Assembly: GCF_947259545.1 (NCBI RefSeq)
Contig: NZ_CAMYMK010000009.1
Location: 310,001-374,000 of the forward strand
Reading direction: 5' to 3'
Length of the DNA: 64,000 nt
Source of the DNA: an uncultured Marinobacter sp.
GTDB taxonomy: Bacteria > Pseudomonadota > Gammaproteobacteria > Pseudomonadales > Oleiphilaceae
Shown: piece after piece, positions 53,045-60,770 of the stretch
Layout: each line of letters begins with the position of its first letter
How positions within the stretch are numbered: position 1 is the stretch's first letter
The notes under the pieces: generated by a model
Databases searched by the model: none
The model's input: only the letters and a program-made list of their open reading frames with translations
Told to the model about the DNA's origin: nothing
Translations under genes and position numbers: made by a program

Positions 53045-54118
53045 TCAGAGTTCAACCCCGAGGTGCTCCAGAGACGCGATAGTGAGGTTGCCGGAAGGCA
53101 GGTTATTATCCTTCTGGTAGGCGATCAGAGCTGCGCGGGTCTTGGAGCCGTAGACGCCGTCAATCCATACCGGATCGTAGCCTTTGTCTTCCAGGGCCTG
53201 CTGCAGGCGCTGAACCACGCCCTCAGTAACGTTGGTCTCGCACAGGATTTCACGCCACTCCATGTCGGCGTCGGAAACCTTCACGCTCTTGGGAACTTCT
53301 GCGTAAACGGCGGGGATGGTGACCTTCTTTTCCTGGGGCGGTTCGACTTGCTGGACCACCTTCACGGTTTTGTACTCGGCGGGAATCGTGACTTTCTCGG
53401 TGTGGGCCGGTACATCCACTACACGTTTGGTGACAGTCTCATACTCCGCAGGAATTTCCACGGTTTCGGTGCGCTCCGGGCGAACGAGTTCCTTGCGCTC
53501 GACCGTCTTGTATTCTGCAGGTACTTCCACCAGACACATGATTTCCCCGGTGGATTCGTCGATTTTCTCGATCGGGCCCCGGCCTTTCTTCCAGGTGCTG
53601 TACGCTGGTTTAATCAGAACTTTCTCGGTGACGGTTTTATATTCCGCGGGCTTGGTGACCAGCTTGCTGGAGGCTTCCTTAACCAGTACCCGCTCGGTCA
53701 CGGTCTTGTAGGTTGCCGGGATCACCTTGAGCTCTTCGTAGGCTTCGTTAACCAGTACCCTTTTCTCTACGGTTTTGTACTTTGCCGGTGTGGTGGTCAC
53801 CTTGGTGTCTTCTTCAGAGACCATGACCCGCTGCATTTCCGTTTTGTAGGTTTCCGGAATCACAACGCGGGCATAACAATGACCGGGCTTGGCATTGGGC
53901 GGCAACAGCTGCGATTGGGTTTGTGACTCTGGCTCAGATGAAGACGATTGTTGCTGGTTATTCAGCTGCGCGCGTAACTGCTGATTGGTCTGCTCCAGAT
54001 TTTGTTGCCGGTTCTGGAGCTCCCGGTATTCCGGGGTTTCTTCCACAGATTGGGTGGAAGCGCAGCCAGCGGTTATGGCTGCAATCAGGGCAGTGGTTAT
54101 CAGTCGGGATTTCTTCAC
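53045..54118 (-). CDS. repeat-containing lipoprotein with peptidoglycan-binding domain
   Basis: This 357-residue protein has a lipoprotein signal with lipobox ITAGC (Cys19) and a Gln/Asn-rich coiled stretch (about 30-65). About eight imperfect repeats follow, built around PAEYKTVTERVLV, each 24-36 residues long (about 85-285). The C-terminus is a peptidoglycan-binding domain (about 295-357; LQQALEDKGYDPVWIDGVYGSKTRAALIAYQ). It is probably anchored in the outer membrane and tied to the cell wall. The repeats alternate hydrophobic and charged residues and would form beta-rich units. No function is known to me for this arrangement. Confidence 0.85.
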   Translation of the reverse strand: MKKSRLITTALIAAITAGCASTQSVEETPEYRELQNRQQNLEQTNQQLRAQLNNQQQSSSSEPESQTQSQLLPPNAKPGHCYARVVIPETYKTEMQRVMVSEEDTKVTTTPAKYKTVEKRVLVNEAYEELKVIPATYKTVTERVLVKEASSKLVTKPAEYKTVTEKVLIKPAYSTWKKGRGPIEKIDESTGEIMCLVEVPAEYKTVERKELVRPERTETVEIPAEYETVTKRVVDVPAHTEKVTIPAEYKTVKVVQQVEPPQEKKVTIPAVYAEVPKSVKVSDADMEWREILCETNVTEGVVQRLQQALEDKGYDPVWIDGVYGSKTRAALIAYQKDNNLPSGNLTIASLEHLGVEL

Positions 54119-54327
54119 GGGTTTCTCCTTAACCTGAAGAGAATGCTTGAAGTAGAGGCGCCGGCCTCTTGGGGGCGCCGGATATCAGGGATGTAGAGCC
54201 ATGCCTTTGTTAAGTCGTGTCAAAGAGTAGCATTATCAATTAATCGGAAAAGTGCTTCGGAGGGGGCCAAAAGGGCCAGAATGTTTCTGGTGAGCTGTTT
54301 GTGAGACGTTTCGTTGTGTGTGTTTCA

Positions 54328-54360
54328 TAAAAAAGGCAGAGCCGGAGCTCTGCCTTTTGG
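54328..54360 (-). terminator. rho-independent terminator of gcdH
   Basis: AAAAGGCAGAGC (54331-54342) pairs with GCTCTGCCTTTT (54347-54358) around CGGA; on the minus strand it ends in a T run. It lies 20 bases past the gcdH stop. Confidence 0.85.
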
Positions 54361-54377
54361 GGTTCCCTCAATGGGGA

Positions 54378-55547
54378 TCAGCTGAATGCCTGGATCCCGG
54401 TTTGGCCGCGGCCCAGAATCAGCGCGTGGACGTCGTGAGTACCTTCGTAGGTGTTCACCGCTTCCAGGTTCATCACGTGGCGAATCACATGGTACTCGTC
54501 GGAGATGCCATTGCCGCCGTGCATGTCACGGGCAACGCGGGCAATGTCCAGGGCCTTACCGCAGTTGTTGCGCTTGAGCAGGGACACGGAATCCGGAGTG
54601 GCAACGCCATCATCCATCATGCGGCCAAGCTGAAGCACCGCCTGCAGGCCAATAGTGATTTCAGTCTGCATATCCACCAGCTTCTTCTGGATCAGCTGGT
54701 TGGCAGCCAGGGGCTTGCCGAACTGCTTGCGCTCCAGGGTATAGTTGCGGGCCGCGTGCCAGCAGAACTCGGCGGCGCCCAGGGAGCCCCAGCTGATGCC
54801 ATAGCGGGCCTTGGTCAGGCAGCTCAGCGGGCCTTTCAGGCCTTCGACGTCCAGCTTGTTCTCTTCCGGTACAAACACTTCGTCCATAAAGATGGAGCCA
54901 GTTTCGGAGGCCCTCAGTGAGAACTTGCCTTCTATCTTCGGTGTTTCCAGGCCTTTGGCGCCTTCACGTTCGATCACGAAACCGGTCACTTTGCCATCAA
55001 GCTTGCCCCAGACCACGCAGATGTCGGCAATAGGTGAGTTGGTGATCCACATCTTGGAACCGCTCAACAGGTAGCCGCCGTCGACTTTCTTGGCGCGGGT
55101 TTCCATGCCGCCCGGGTCAGAGCCATGGTTGGGCTCGGTCAGGCCAAAGCAGCCCACGTACTCACCGGAGGCCAGTTTGGGCAGGATACGCTTTTTCAGT
55201 GCTTCCTGGCCGTAGCTGAAAATAGGGTACATGACCAGTGAAGACTGCACGCTCAGGGCTGAACGGTAGGCCGAATCCACCCGCTCCACTTCACGGGCAA
55301 TCAGACCGTAACAGACGTGGTTGAGGCCGGGGCCGCCGTATTCTTCCGGCAGGGTAGCGCCGAGCATGCCCAGTTCGCCCATGTCGGTGAAGATGGAGCG
55401 GTCGAATTTCTCGTGACGGTTCGCCTCAATAATGCCCGGCATCAGGCGCTGGTCACAGAAGGAACGGATGCTGTCCCGAACCTGCCGCTCGGTTTCATCC
55501 AGTTGCTTGTCGAATCGCAGCAGGTCATCCCAGGGTGCGGAAGCCAT
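54378..55547 (-). CDS. gcdH: glutaryl-CoA dehydrogenase
   Basis: This 389-residue flavoenzyme oxidises and decarboxylates glutaryl-CoA to crotonyl-CoA in lysine, tryptophan and aromatic breakdown. It has the FAD region [16 protein letters not shown], the catalytic Glu in [15 protein letters not shown] and the glutaryl-specific surroundings [16 protein letters not shown]. Length matches the family (about 390). It lies downstream of a thiolase on the same strand, 99 bases apart with a short tandem repeat in between. Confidence 0.93.
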   Translation of the reverse strand: MASAPWDDLLRFDKQLDETERQVRDSIRSFCDQRLMPGIIEANRHEKFDRSIFTDMGELGMLGATLPEEYGGPGLNHVCYGLIAREVERVDSAYRSALSVQSSLVMYPIFSYGQEALKKRILPKLASGEYVGCFGLTEPNHGSDPGGMETRAKKVDGGYLLSGSKMWITNSPIADICVVWGKLDGKVTGFVIEREGAKGLETPKIEGKFSLRASETGSIFMDEVFVPEENKLDVEGLKGPLSCLTKARYGISWGSLGAAEFCWHAARNYTLERKQFGKPLAANQLIQKKLVDMQTEITIGLQAVLQLGRMMDDGVATPDSVSLLKRNNCGKALDIARVARDMHGGNGISDEYHVIRHVMNLEAVNTYEGTHDVHALILGRGQTGIQAFS

Positions 55548-55578
55548 GGTGGTATCTCCTCAGAAAGTTAGTCAGTAG

Positions 55579-55648
55579 CTTGTTCAATCGGATGCTTGTT
55601 CAATCGGATGCTTGTTCAATTGGGTGCTCTTTCAATCGGATGCTCTTT
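55579..55648. repeat. 16-bp tandem repeat, 4.4 copies
   Basis: CTTGTTCAATCGGATG occurs at 55579 and 55595 exactly, at 55611 with two changes (CTTGTTCAATTGGGTG) and at 55627 with two changes (CTCTTTCAATCGGATG), followed by a partial copy. It fills most of the gap between the thiolase stop and gcdH. The last partial copy runs into the thiolase stop codon at 55647. Confidence 0.9.
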
Positions 55649-56852
55649 AAGAGGTAACCCGTTCAATCACAGCAGCAATGCCCTGGCCGACGCCAATGCA
55701 CATGCTGATCAATGCGTAACGGCCACCGCTGCGCTCGAGCTGTCGGGTGGCGGTCAGTGCAATCCGTGCGCCGGATGCTCCCAGGGGGTGGCCAACAGCT
55801 ATGGCGCCACCATTGGGATTCAGCCGGGGATCGGTCGGGTCGATGCCCAATTTGGTGGTGCAGCCGAGAACCTGAGCGGCGAAGGCCTCGTTGATCTCGA
55901 TCACGTCCATATCGTTGATGCCCAGACCCGCCCGGGCGAGGGCTTTCTCGCTGGCCGGGACCGGGCCGTAGCCCATGACCCGCGGTGGAACCCCGGCAAT
56001 GGCTGCGGAGACGATGCGGGCACGGGGCTGGATGCCCGCTTTTTCGCCGGCCTCGCGAGAGCCAATGATCAGGGCGGCGGCGCCATCGTTAATGCCGGAG
56101 GCGTTACCTGCAGTCACCACCCCACCTTCAAACAGGGAGCGCAACCCTGAGAGTGCCTCCACCGTGGACTGGGGACGCGGGTGTTCATCGTTGCTCACGC
56201 TGACCGGTGGTTTTTTCCGGCCCTGGGGCACCTCAATGGCAAGTATCTCTTCATTATAGAAGCCATCTTTCAGGGCGGCGTCGTAGCGCGCCTGGCTCTG
56301 GGCGGCGAACTGATCCACAGCCTCCCGGCTCAGGTTCAGCTCCCGCGCAATGTTGTCGGCGGTTTCGGGCATGGTGTCCGCGCCGAATTCAGCTTCAATC
56401 CGGGGGTTGGGAAAGCGGGCTCCAATGGTGCTGTCGAAGGCACGGAAGTCCCGGCTGAAAGGGCTTTCACTCTTGGCCATGACGAAAGGAGCACGACTCA
56501 TGCTTTCGGCACCACCGGCCACAAACAGCTCGCCCTCGCTGCAGCGAATCGCCCGTGAAGCGTCGATGATGGCTGCCAAGCCGGAGCCGCACAGGCGGTT
56601 GACGGTCAGGCCGCCGGTTTCTACGGGCAGGCCGGCCATCAGTCCGGCGTGGCGGGCCAGATTGCGGGCGTCTTCGCCGGCCTGATTGGTGCAGCCGGCA
56701 ATAACATCTTCGTAGGCCTCGGCGGCAAACGCGTTGCGCTCGACCAATGCTTTGATAACACTGGCCAGCAAATCATCCGGGCGCACTTTTGCCAGCGCGC
56801 CGGCGTGTCGACCGAAGGGGGATCTCAACCCGTCGTAGATGAATGCGCTCAT
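55647..56852 (-). CDS. acetyl-CoA acyltransferase (thiolase)
   Basis: This 401-residue thiolase has the nucleophilic Cys in [10 protein letters not shown] (near residue 90), [15 protein letters not shown] with the His, and the second Cys in SMCIGVGQG. It cleaves 3-oxoacyl-CoA to acetyl-CoA and a shortened acyl-CoA. The opening [23 protein letters not shown] resembles the 3-oxoadipyl-CoA (PcaF/PaaJ) branch, but specificity is not proven. The ATG at 56852 (GGGAG five bases upstream) fits the family start. An operator candidate lies 100 bases upstream. Confidence 0.92.
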   Translation of the reverse strand: MSAFIYDGLRSPFGRHAGALAKVRPDDLLASVIKALVERNAFAAEAYEDVIAGCTNQAGEDARNLARHAGLMAGLPVETGGLTVNRLCGSGLAAIIDASRAIRCSEGELFVAGGAESMSRAPFVMAKSESPFSRDFRAFDSTIGARFPNPRIEAEFGADTMPETADNIARELNLSREAVDQFAAQSQARYDAALKDGFYNEEILAIEVPQGRKKPPVSVSNDEHPRPQSTVEALSGLRSLFEGGVVTAGNASGINDGAAALIIGSREAGEKAGIQPRARIVSAAIAGVPPRVMGYGPVPASEKALARAGLGINDMDVIEINEAFAAQVLGCTTKLGIDPTDPRLNPNGGAIAVGHPLGASGARIALTATRQLERSGGRYALISMCIGVGQGIAAVIERVTS

Positions 56853-56951
56853 GGCATCTCCCGTTTCATCAGCAGACATGTTTCCCATTGTGGTCTTCCC
56901 AGTATAAGGAGGAAAGGGATGGGGGTTGTCATGTCATTAACGTTGATATAG

Positions 56952-56966
56952 TTTCGTATAGCGGAA
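56952..56966. promoter_or_regulatory. palindromic operator candidate, thiolase / permease
   Basis: TTTCGTATAGCGGAA fits TTYCGCWNWGCGRAA with one change in the left half. It lies midway in the 200-base gap between the divergent thiolase and permease genes. Confidence 0.5.
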
Positions 56967-57052
56967 TTAAGTTTTGTATATTGGTTGCTAAAGACTAATC
57001 CGGGTCTGTGTGAAATGCAACCGATACCATCATCGAAGGGCGCTAATCTGTT

Positions 57053-58405
57053 ATGAGCCGTTTTCTGGTTCCTGTTGCGGTTTTGCTGGAACTTGTGGCG
57101 CTTTGCTTCTCCAGCGCACATCTCAGCGCATTCGCCGGCGTGTTATTTGTACTTTACTTCATGTGCGCCCTGTGGCGACTGCAGGCTTATTCCCGCTACC
57201 TGTTCCTGATTTCCCTGCTGGTCATTGGCTATCTGGGTGTTGTCGGCCAGCTGGGTGCCGGAGATCTTATAAGGGCCGCCTCCAATGCCGCCTTTTACGC
57301 CGCGTTTCTGGGAAGCCTGGGAATGATGCAGTGCCTGGTGCGGCGGCTGGAAGTATTGCAAAGAATACATGACGTGTTGTTGGGTGGGCGCCCGGCCATG
57401 TTGTACCCAAAGTACGCGGTGGTGAGTTGTGGCATCGCGTCGGTACTGAGTTTCGGGGTGATGAACCTGCTCTGCGGCACCCTGGCGGATACCTTGCGGC
57501 AGCGAAGTATTACCGGAGTTTCGCGTCTGCGCTGGCTGCGCAGCGTACTGATCAGTACATTGCGGGGGTTTGCGCTGGTGCCGCTGGTCGCGCCCACCAG
57601 TGTTGCGGTCGCCATTATTACCCGGGAAGTACCCACCCTGAGCTGGTCCGGCCTGCTGCCCTATGGTATTGGCAGCGCGGCATTGCTGGTGCTGGTGGGG
57701 TGGGTGCTGGAGCACAGGCGCTTTCGCCTGGTCAGCAGCGAGCGTGAACCACTGGAGACCTGGCCGGCCGGAAGTGCGCGATTATTGCTATTGGTGCTGA
57801 CCATTTTCACGGCCATGGGGGTGCTGGTCCAGTTCACGGAGTTGAAGGTGTCGGTGGCGGCCATGCTGACGGTGACGGTGGTGACCCTTCTTTATATGTT
57901 CTGGAACGACCGCTCAGTGACCGCTGTGGCGCGGGAGGCCGCTGACAACATGCTGGGCATGAGCAACGAGATGTCGATTTTCGCCGGGTCCGCCGGCCTA
58001 GGTGTGGCGCTGGTGGCGGTCATTCCGGCAGACGCCCTGGCAGGCATGGCATCTGGTGAGCTTGGCGTATTGTTGCTGGCGGTGTGTGGGTTGCTGATGA
58101 TGCCCATGCTATCGGCCGTAGGGATTATTCCTATCACGGTGCTGAGTGTGCAGGCGGGATTGATGCCCCAACTGGTGGCGGAAGGGGTTGATCCGTTGCC
58201 GGTTGCGGTAGCGCTGGTCATCGGGTTCTCCCTGGCCATGATGCTGTCGCCGTTCGGCCCGGCGGTGATGTTGTTGTCACGGTTTGGTCAGGTGTCACGT
58301 TGGGTGGTGGCGTTTGGCTGGAATGGAGTCTTCGTCCTGCTGTCCCTTCCGTTGTTGCTGCTAATGTTGTGGGGTGTGTTCGTGGTGGCGCCGGCCATGG
58401 GCTGA
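57053..58405 (+). CDS. uncharacterised polytopic membrane protein
   Basis: This 450-residue inner-membrane protein has about 12 hydrophobic segments. The region SNAAFYAAFLGSLGMMQ to SFGVMNLLCGTLAD and a second similar pattern (MSNEMSIFAGSAGLGVALV; GFSLAMMLSPFGPAVML) suggest two inverted halves with re-entrant loops, as in ion-transporter superfamily permeases that import organic acids. I do not recognise the exact family. It is divergent from the thiolase gene and shares its operator candidate, which favours an uptake role for an acid degraded here. Confidence 0.75.
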   Translation: MSRFLVPVAVLLELVALCFSSAHLSAFAGVLFVLYFMCALWRLQAYSRYLFLISLLVIGYLGVVGQLGAGDLIRAASNAAFYAAFLGSLGMMQCLVRRLEVLQRIHDVLLGGRPAMLYPKYAVVSCGIASVLSFGVMNLLCGTLADTLRQRSITGVSRLRWLRSVLISTLRGFALVPLVAPTSVAVAIITREVPTLSWSGLLPYGIGSAALLVLVGWVLEHRRFRLVSSEREPLETWPAGSARLLLLVLTIFTAMGVLVQFTELKVSVAAMLTVTVVTLLYMFWNDRSVTAVAREAADNMLGMSNEMSIFAGSAGLGVALVAVIPADALAGMASGELGVLLLAVCGLLMMPMLSAVGIIPITVLSVQAGLMPQLVAEGVDPLPVAVALVIGFSLAMMLSPFGPAVMLLSRFGQVSRWVVAFGWNGVFVLLSLPLLLLMLWGVFVVAPAMG

Positions 58406-58438
58406 TACCAGAATGACCGGCGCGATTGCCTGACGTTT

Positions 58439-59368
58439 TCAGTATCCCCGGCTGGTGTCCACGATGCCGGTAATCGACTGACCGTTATGGTGCGCACGGA
58501 TTTTGCCGGTAATCTGCTCCAGCGTGGCGTGCCGCAGGGTGCGCGCCGAAATGTGTGGCGTGATGGTGATCTCCGGACGCTGCCAGAACGGGTGGTCCGA
58601 CGGCAGCGGCTCCTGGCGGAACACATCCAGCGAGGCCCGTGCCACATGATGGTCATCGATGGCTCTGAGCAGGTCGTCCTCTACCAGATGCTCCCCCCGA
58701 CCAACGTTAATCACCACGGCACCAGGCATCAGTTGGCTGAGATGCGTGTAATTGAGGATATCCCGGGTTTCATCGGTCAGCGGCAGGGTATTCACCAGCA
58801 CCCGGGTTGATTGCAGGAAATTGGGCAGGTGGTCGGCCCCGGCAAAGGTCGTAACCCCTTCAAGGTCATGCTCGCTACGGGCCCAGCCGTTGACGCGGTA
58901 ATCCAGGTCCGCCAGTGTGCGCGCTACCCGTTTGCCAATGTGACCAAGGCCCATCACCCCGATCGGCCAATCACTGCGCTTGATCGGACGGTGAATTTTC
59001 CAGATGCCTTCACGTTGCTGTTCCCGATAGGTTTCCATACCCCGGCTGGCTTCCAGGAGCTGGTGCAGCACATATTCCGCCATCTGCACGGACATGCCGG
59101 CATCTTCCAGGCGCACTACGGGCAGGTGGGGCGGCAGGTTGGGCACGGCCAGCAGGCCATCAATGCCGGCGCCCAGGTTAAACACTGCCTTCAGACTCTT
59201 CTCGCGCTCAAACAGTTCCGCCGGTGGCTGCCAGACAATGGCGTAGTCGGCGTTAACGGCTGGGCCGTTGGCGTCCCATACATGAATCTCGGCCTCCGGA
59301 AGCAGCTCCTTGATGGGTACAGTCCAGCGTTCTGGCTTGGGGTCTCCTGCTACAAATAGTACCTTCAT
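58439..59368 (-). CDS. ghrA: glyoxylate/hydroxypyruvate reductase A-like
   Basis: This 309-residue D-2-hydroxyacid dehydrogenase reduces glyoxylate or hydroxypyruvate with NAD(P)H. It has the Rossmann motif GLGHIGKRVARTLADL and NVGRGEHLVEDDLL with catalytic Arg, Glu in RASLDVFRQEPL and His in ITPHISA. The short N-terminal half (MKVLFVAGDPKPERW) matches GhrA rather than GhrB. The ATG at 59368 has GGAG five bases upstream. It is divergent from the IclR gene. Confidence 0.9.
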   Translation of the reverse strand: MKVLFVAGDPKPERWTVPIKELLPEAEIHVWDANGPAVNADYAIVWQPPAELFEREKSLKAVFNLGAGIDGLLAVPNLPPHLPVVRLEDAGMSVQMAEYVLHQLLEASRGMETYREQQREGIWKIHRPIKRSDWPIGVMGLGHIGKRVARTLADLDYRVNGWARSEHDLEGVTTFAGADHLPNFLQSTRVLVNTLPLTDETRDILNYTHLSQLMPGAVVINVGRGEHLVEDDLLRAIDDHHVARASLDVFRQEPLPSDHPFWQRPEITITPHISARTLRHATLEQITGKIRAHHNGQSITGIVDTSRGY

Positions 59369-59412
59369 GTGCTCTCCGGGGATCGTCAGGTGCATTAAAC
59401 TTGTTTGCCATG

Positions 59413-59427
59413 TTCCGCTTAGCAGAA
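59413..59427. promoter_or_regulatory. palindromic operator candidate, ghrA / iclR-type gene
   Basis: TTCCGCTTAGCAGAA is a near-perfect palindrome (one mismatched pair) 45 bases before ghrA. It fits the shared family in this window, and its position beside the IclR gene supports self-regulation. Confidence 0.55.
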
Positions 59428-59482
59428 TAATATACCGAAATAGATCCGTAAACCCGGGGGTTCGTATGGAAATCGCGGAAGA

Positions 59483-59515
59483 AATATGAAACATAAAGGA
59501 AGAGTGTTTCATATT
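59483..59515. promoter_or_regulatory. 11-bp inverted repeat operator candidate
   Basis: AATATGAAACA (59483-59493) and TGTTTCATATT (59505-59515) are perfect inverted copies separated by 11 bases, 22 bases centre to centre, about two helical turns. It lies between ghrA and the IclR gene and differs from the 15-bp palindrome family. Confidence 0.5.
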
Positions 59516-59652
59516 TGGCACGGCTTTTGATAATGGTTTCTGGTACTTGATATCTGCAGCGATTAAAATACCGCAACTTTTCTTCTATCTGACTATTATC
59601 CGGATATGCCGGGCGCACCGGATCAGGCGCAGCTGTTGGAGGTCGCCAGTTT

Positions 59653-60477
59653 ATGACAAAAGCACAGATCACTTCACCGGAACTGTTGGCGGCATCCGGC
59701 GACGGCGAACCGGTAAAGCCGGAAAAGGATCGCAAGTTCGTAGAGGCGCTTTCCCGTGGTCTCGACGTGCTTCGTGCCTTCAGCCAGGGCTCGGTGATTC
59801 TGGGTAACCAGGACATCGCGCGTCTGACCGGACTGCCGAAGCCCACCGTTTCGCGCATGACCTACACCCTGACCAAGCTGGGCTATCTCAGCTACAACGC
59901 CCAGCTGGAAAAGTATCAGCTCAGCTCCGGCGTGCTGGCTTTGGGTTACGCCTATGTGTCCAATCTCAAGGTGCGCCAGTTGGCCAAGCCCTACATGGAT
60001 GAGTTTGCACGTCAGACCAACATGTCTGTCGGCCTGACCTGCCGCGACCGCCTGCACATGATCTATGTAGAGAACCGGCTGCCCCCGGAAGCCTCATTGC
60101 TGCGCATGGACATCGGCCTGAAACTGCCCATGGCCACCACATCGGCGGGCCGCGCCTACTATTGCGCTATCTCCGACAAGGGGCGCAAAGTCATTGATGA
60201 TGCCATGGAAGCAAAGTATGGCGATGCCTGGCCGGAGAAGCGGGAAGGTCTTGAGCGTTCAATGGAAGACTATAAGCAGTACGGCTTCTGCCTTTCCCTG
60301 GGAGAATGGGATCGCAACATCAATTCCGCGGGCGTGCCGATTCACCTGCAGGACGGCACCATCATGGCGCTGACCTGTGCGGCGCCATCCTATCTGATTC
60401 CCGGCGAAAAGCTGCGGGAGTCCATTGCCCACCAGTTGGCGATGCTGGCCAGCGATATTGAATCGCTTGGTGTTTGA
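59653..60477 (+). CDS. IclR family transcriptional regulator
   Basis: This 274-residue regulator has a winged helix-turn-helix (about 32-95; FVEALSRGLDVLRAFSQG, IARLTGLPKPTVSRMTYTL) and an IclR effector domain (about 105-270; GLTCRDRLHMIYVENRLPP, ATTSAGRAY). The opening resembles PcaR/PobR-type regulators of aromatic and acid catabolism. The start has GGAGG nine bases upstream. It is the natural candidate to read the 15-bp palindromes near the catabolic genes, as there is no other IclR in the window. Confidence 0.92.
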   Translation: MTKAQITSPELLAASGDGEPVKPEKDRKFVEALSRGLDVLRAFSQGSVILGNQDIARLTGLPKPTVSRMTYTLTKLGYLSYNAQLEKYQLSSGVLALGYAYVSNLKVRQLAKPYMDEFARQTNMSVGLTCRDRLHMIYVENRLPPEASLLRMDIGLKLPMATTSAGRAYYCAISDKGRKVIDDAMEAKYGDAWPEKREGLERSMEDYKQYGFCLSLGEWDRNINSAGVPIHLQDGTIMALTCAAPSYLIPGEKLRESIAHQLAMLASDIESLGV

Positions 60478-60506
60478 TTCTATCGGCTAACTGAAGAAGC
60501 CTGGGG

Positions 60507-60609
60507 CCGGACGGGGATCTCCCTCCGAAACCGTGCGGAGCCATGGATGGCGGAGCCGAGCGTACAGGGATGTATTTACAGCGTGTTTCGGAGGGAGATC
60601 CCCGTCCGG
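60507..60609 (+). repeat. inverted-repeat element with conserved core, copy 2
   Basis: Perfect 25-bp arms (60507-60531 and 60585-60609) enclose a 53-base core containing CCATGGATGG, GAGCGTACAGGGATGTATT and ACAGCGT. This core aligns with that of the element at 32182-32289 (there on the minus strand), yet the arms are unrelated in sequence. It follows the iclR-type stop. Confidence 0.8.
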
Positions 60610-60635
60610 GCCTCCCCCACAAGCTGATATACCCG

Positions 60636-60667
60636 AAAACCTCAGGACCCGTCCTGGGGTTTTTTTA
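60636..60667 (+). terminator. rho-independent terminator of the iclR-type gene
   Basis: AAAACCTCAGG pairs with CCTGGGGTTTT (one G-T pair) around a six-base loop, ending in seven T. It comes after the repeat element. Confidence 0.75.
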
Positions 60668-60727
60668 TGCCTGCATTTTAATCCATGGTTGAAACCTGCC
60701 GAAAACTTGTATTAAATCGTACTTATG

Positions 60728-60742
60728 TTTCGCTTGATAAAA
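60728..60742. promoter_or_regulatory. weak operator half-site upstream of fadB-like gene
   Basis: TTTCGCTTGATAAAA keeps the left half and the terminal A run of the 15-bp palindrome. It lies 29 bases before the start, where a repressor would block RNA polymerase. The match is weaker than the others. Confidence 0.3.
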
Positions 60743-60770
60743 CTACATTCCATATAGGCGAGGGGAGATT

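Noticed and set aside
55579..55648. Tandem repeats as a possible CRISPR array
   Set aside because: Repeats are only 16 bases with no spacers between them and no cas genes nearby.
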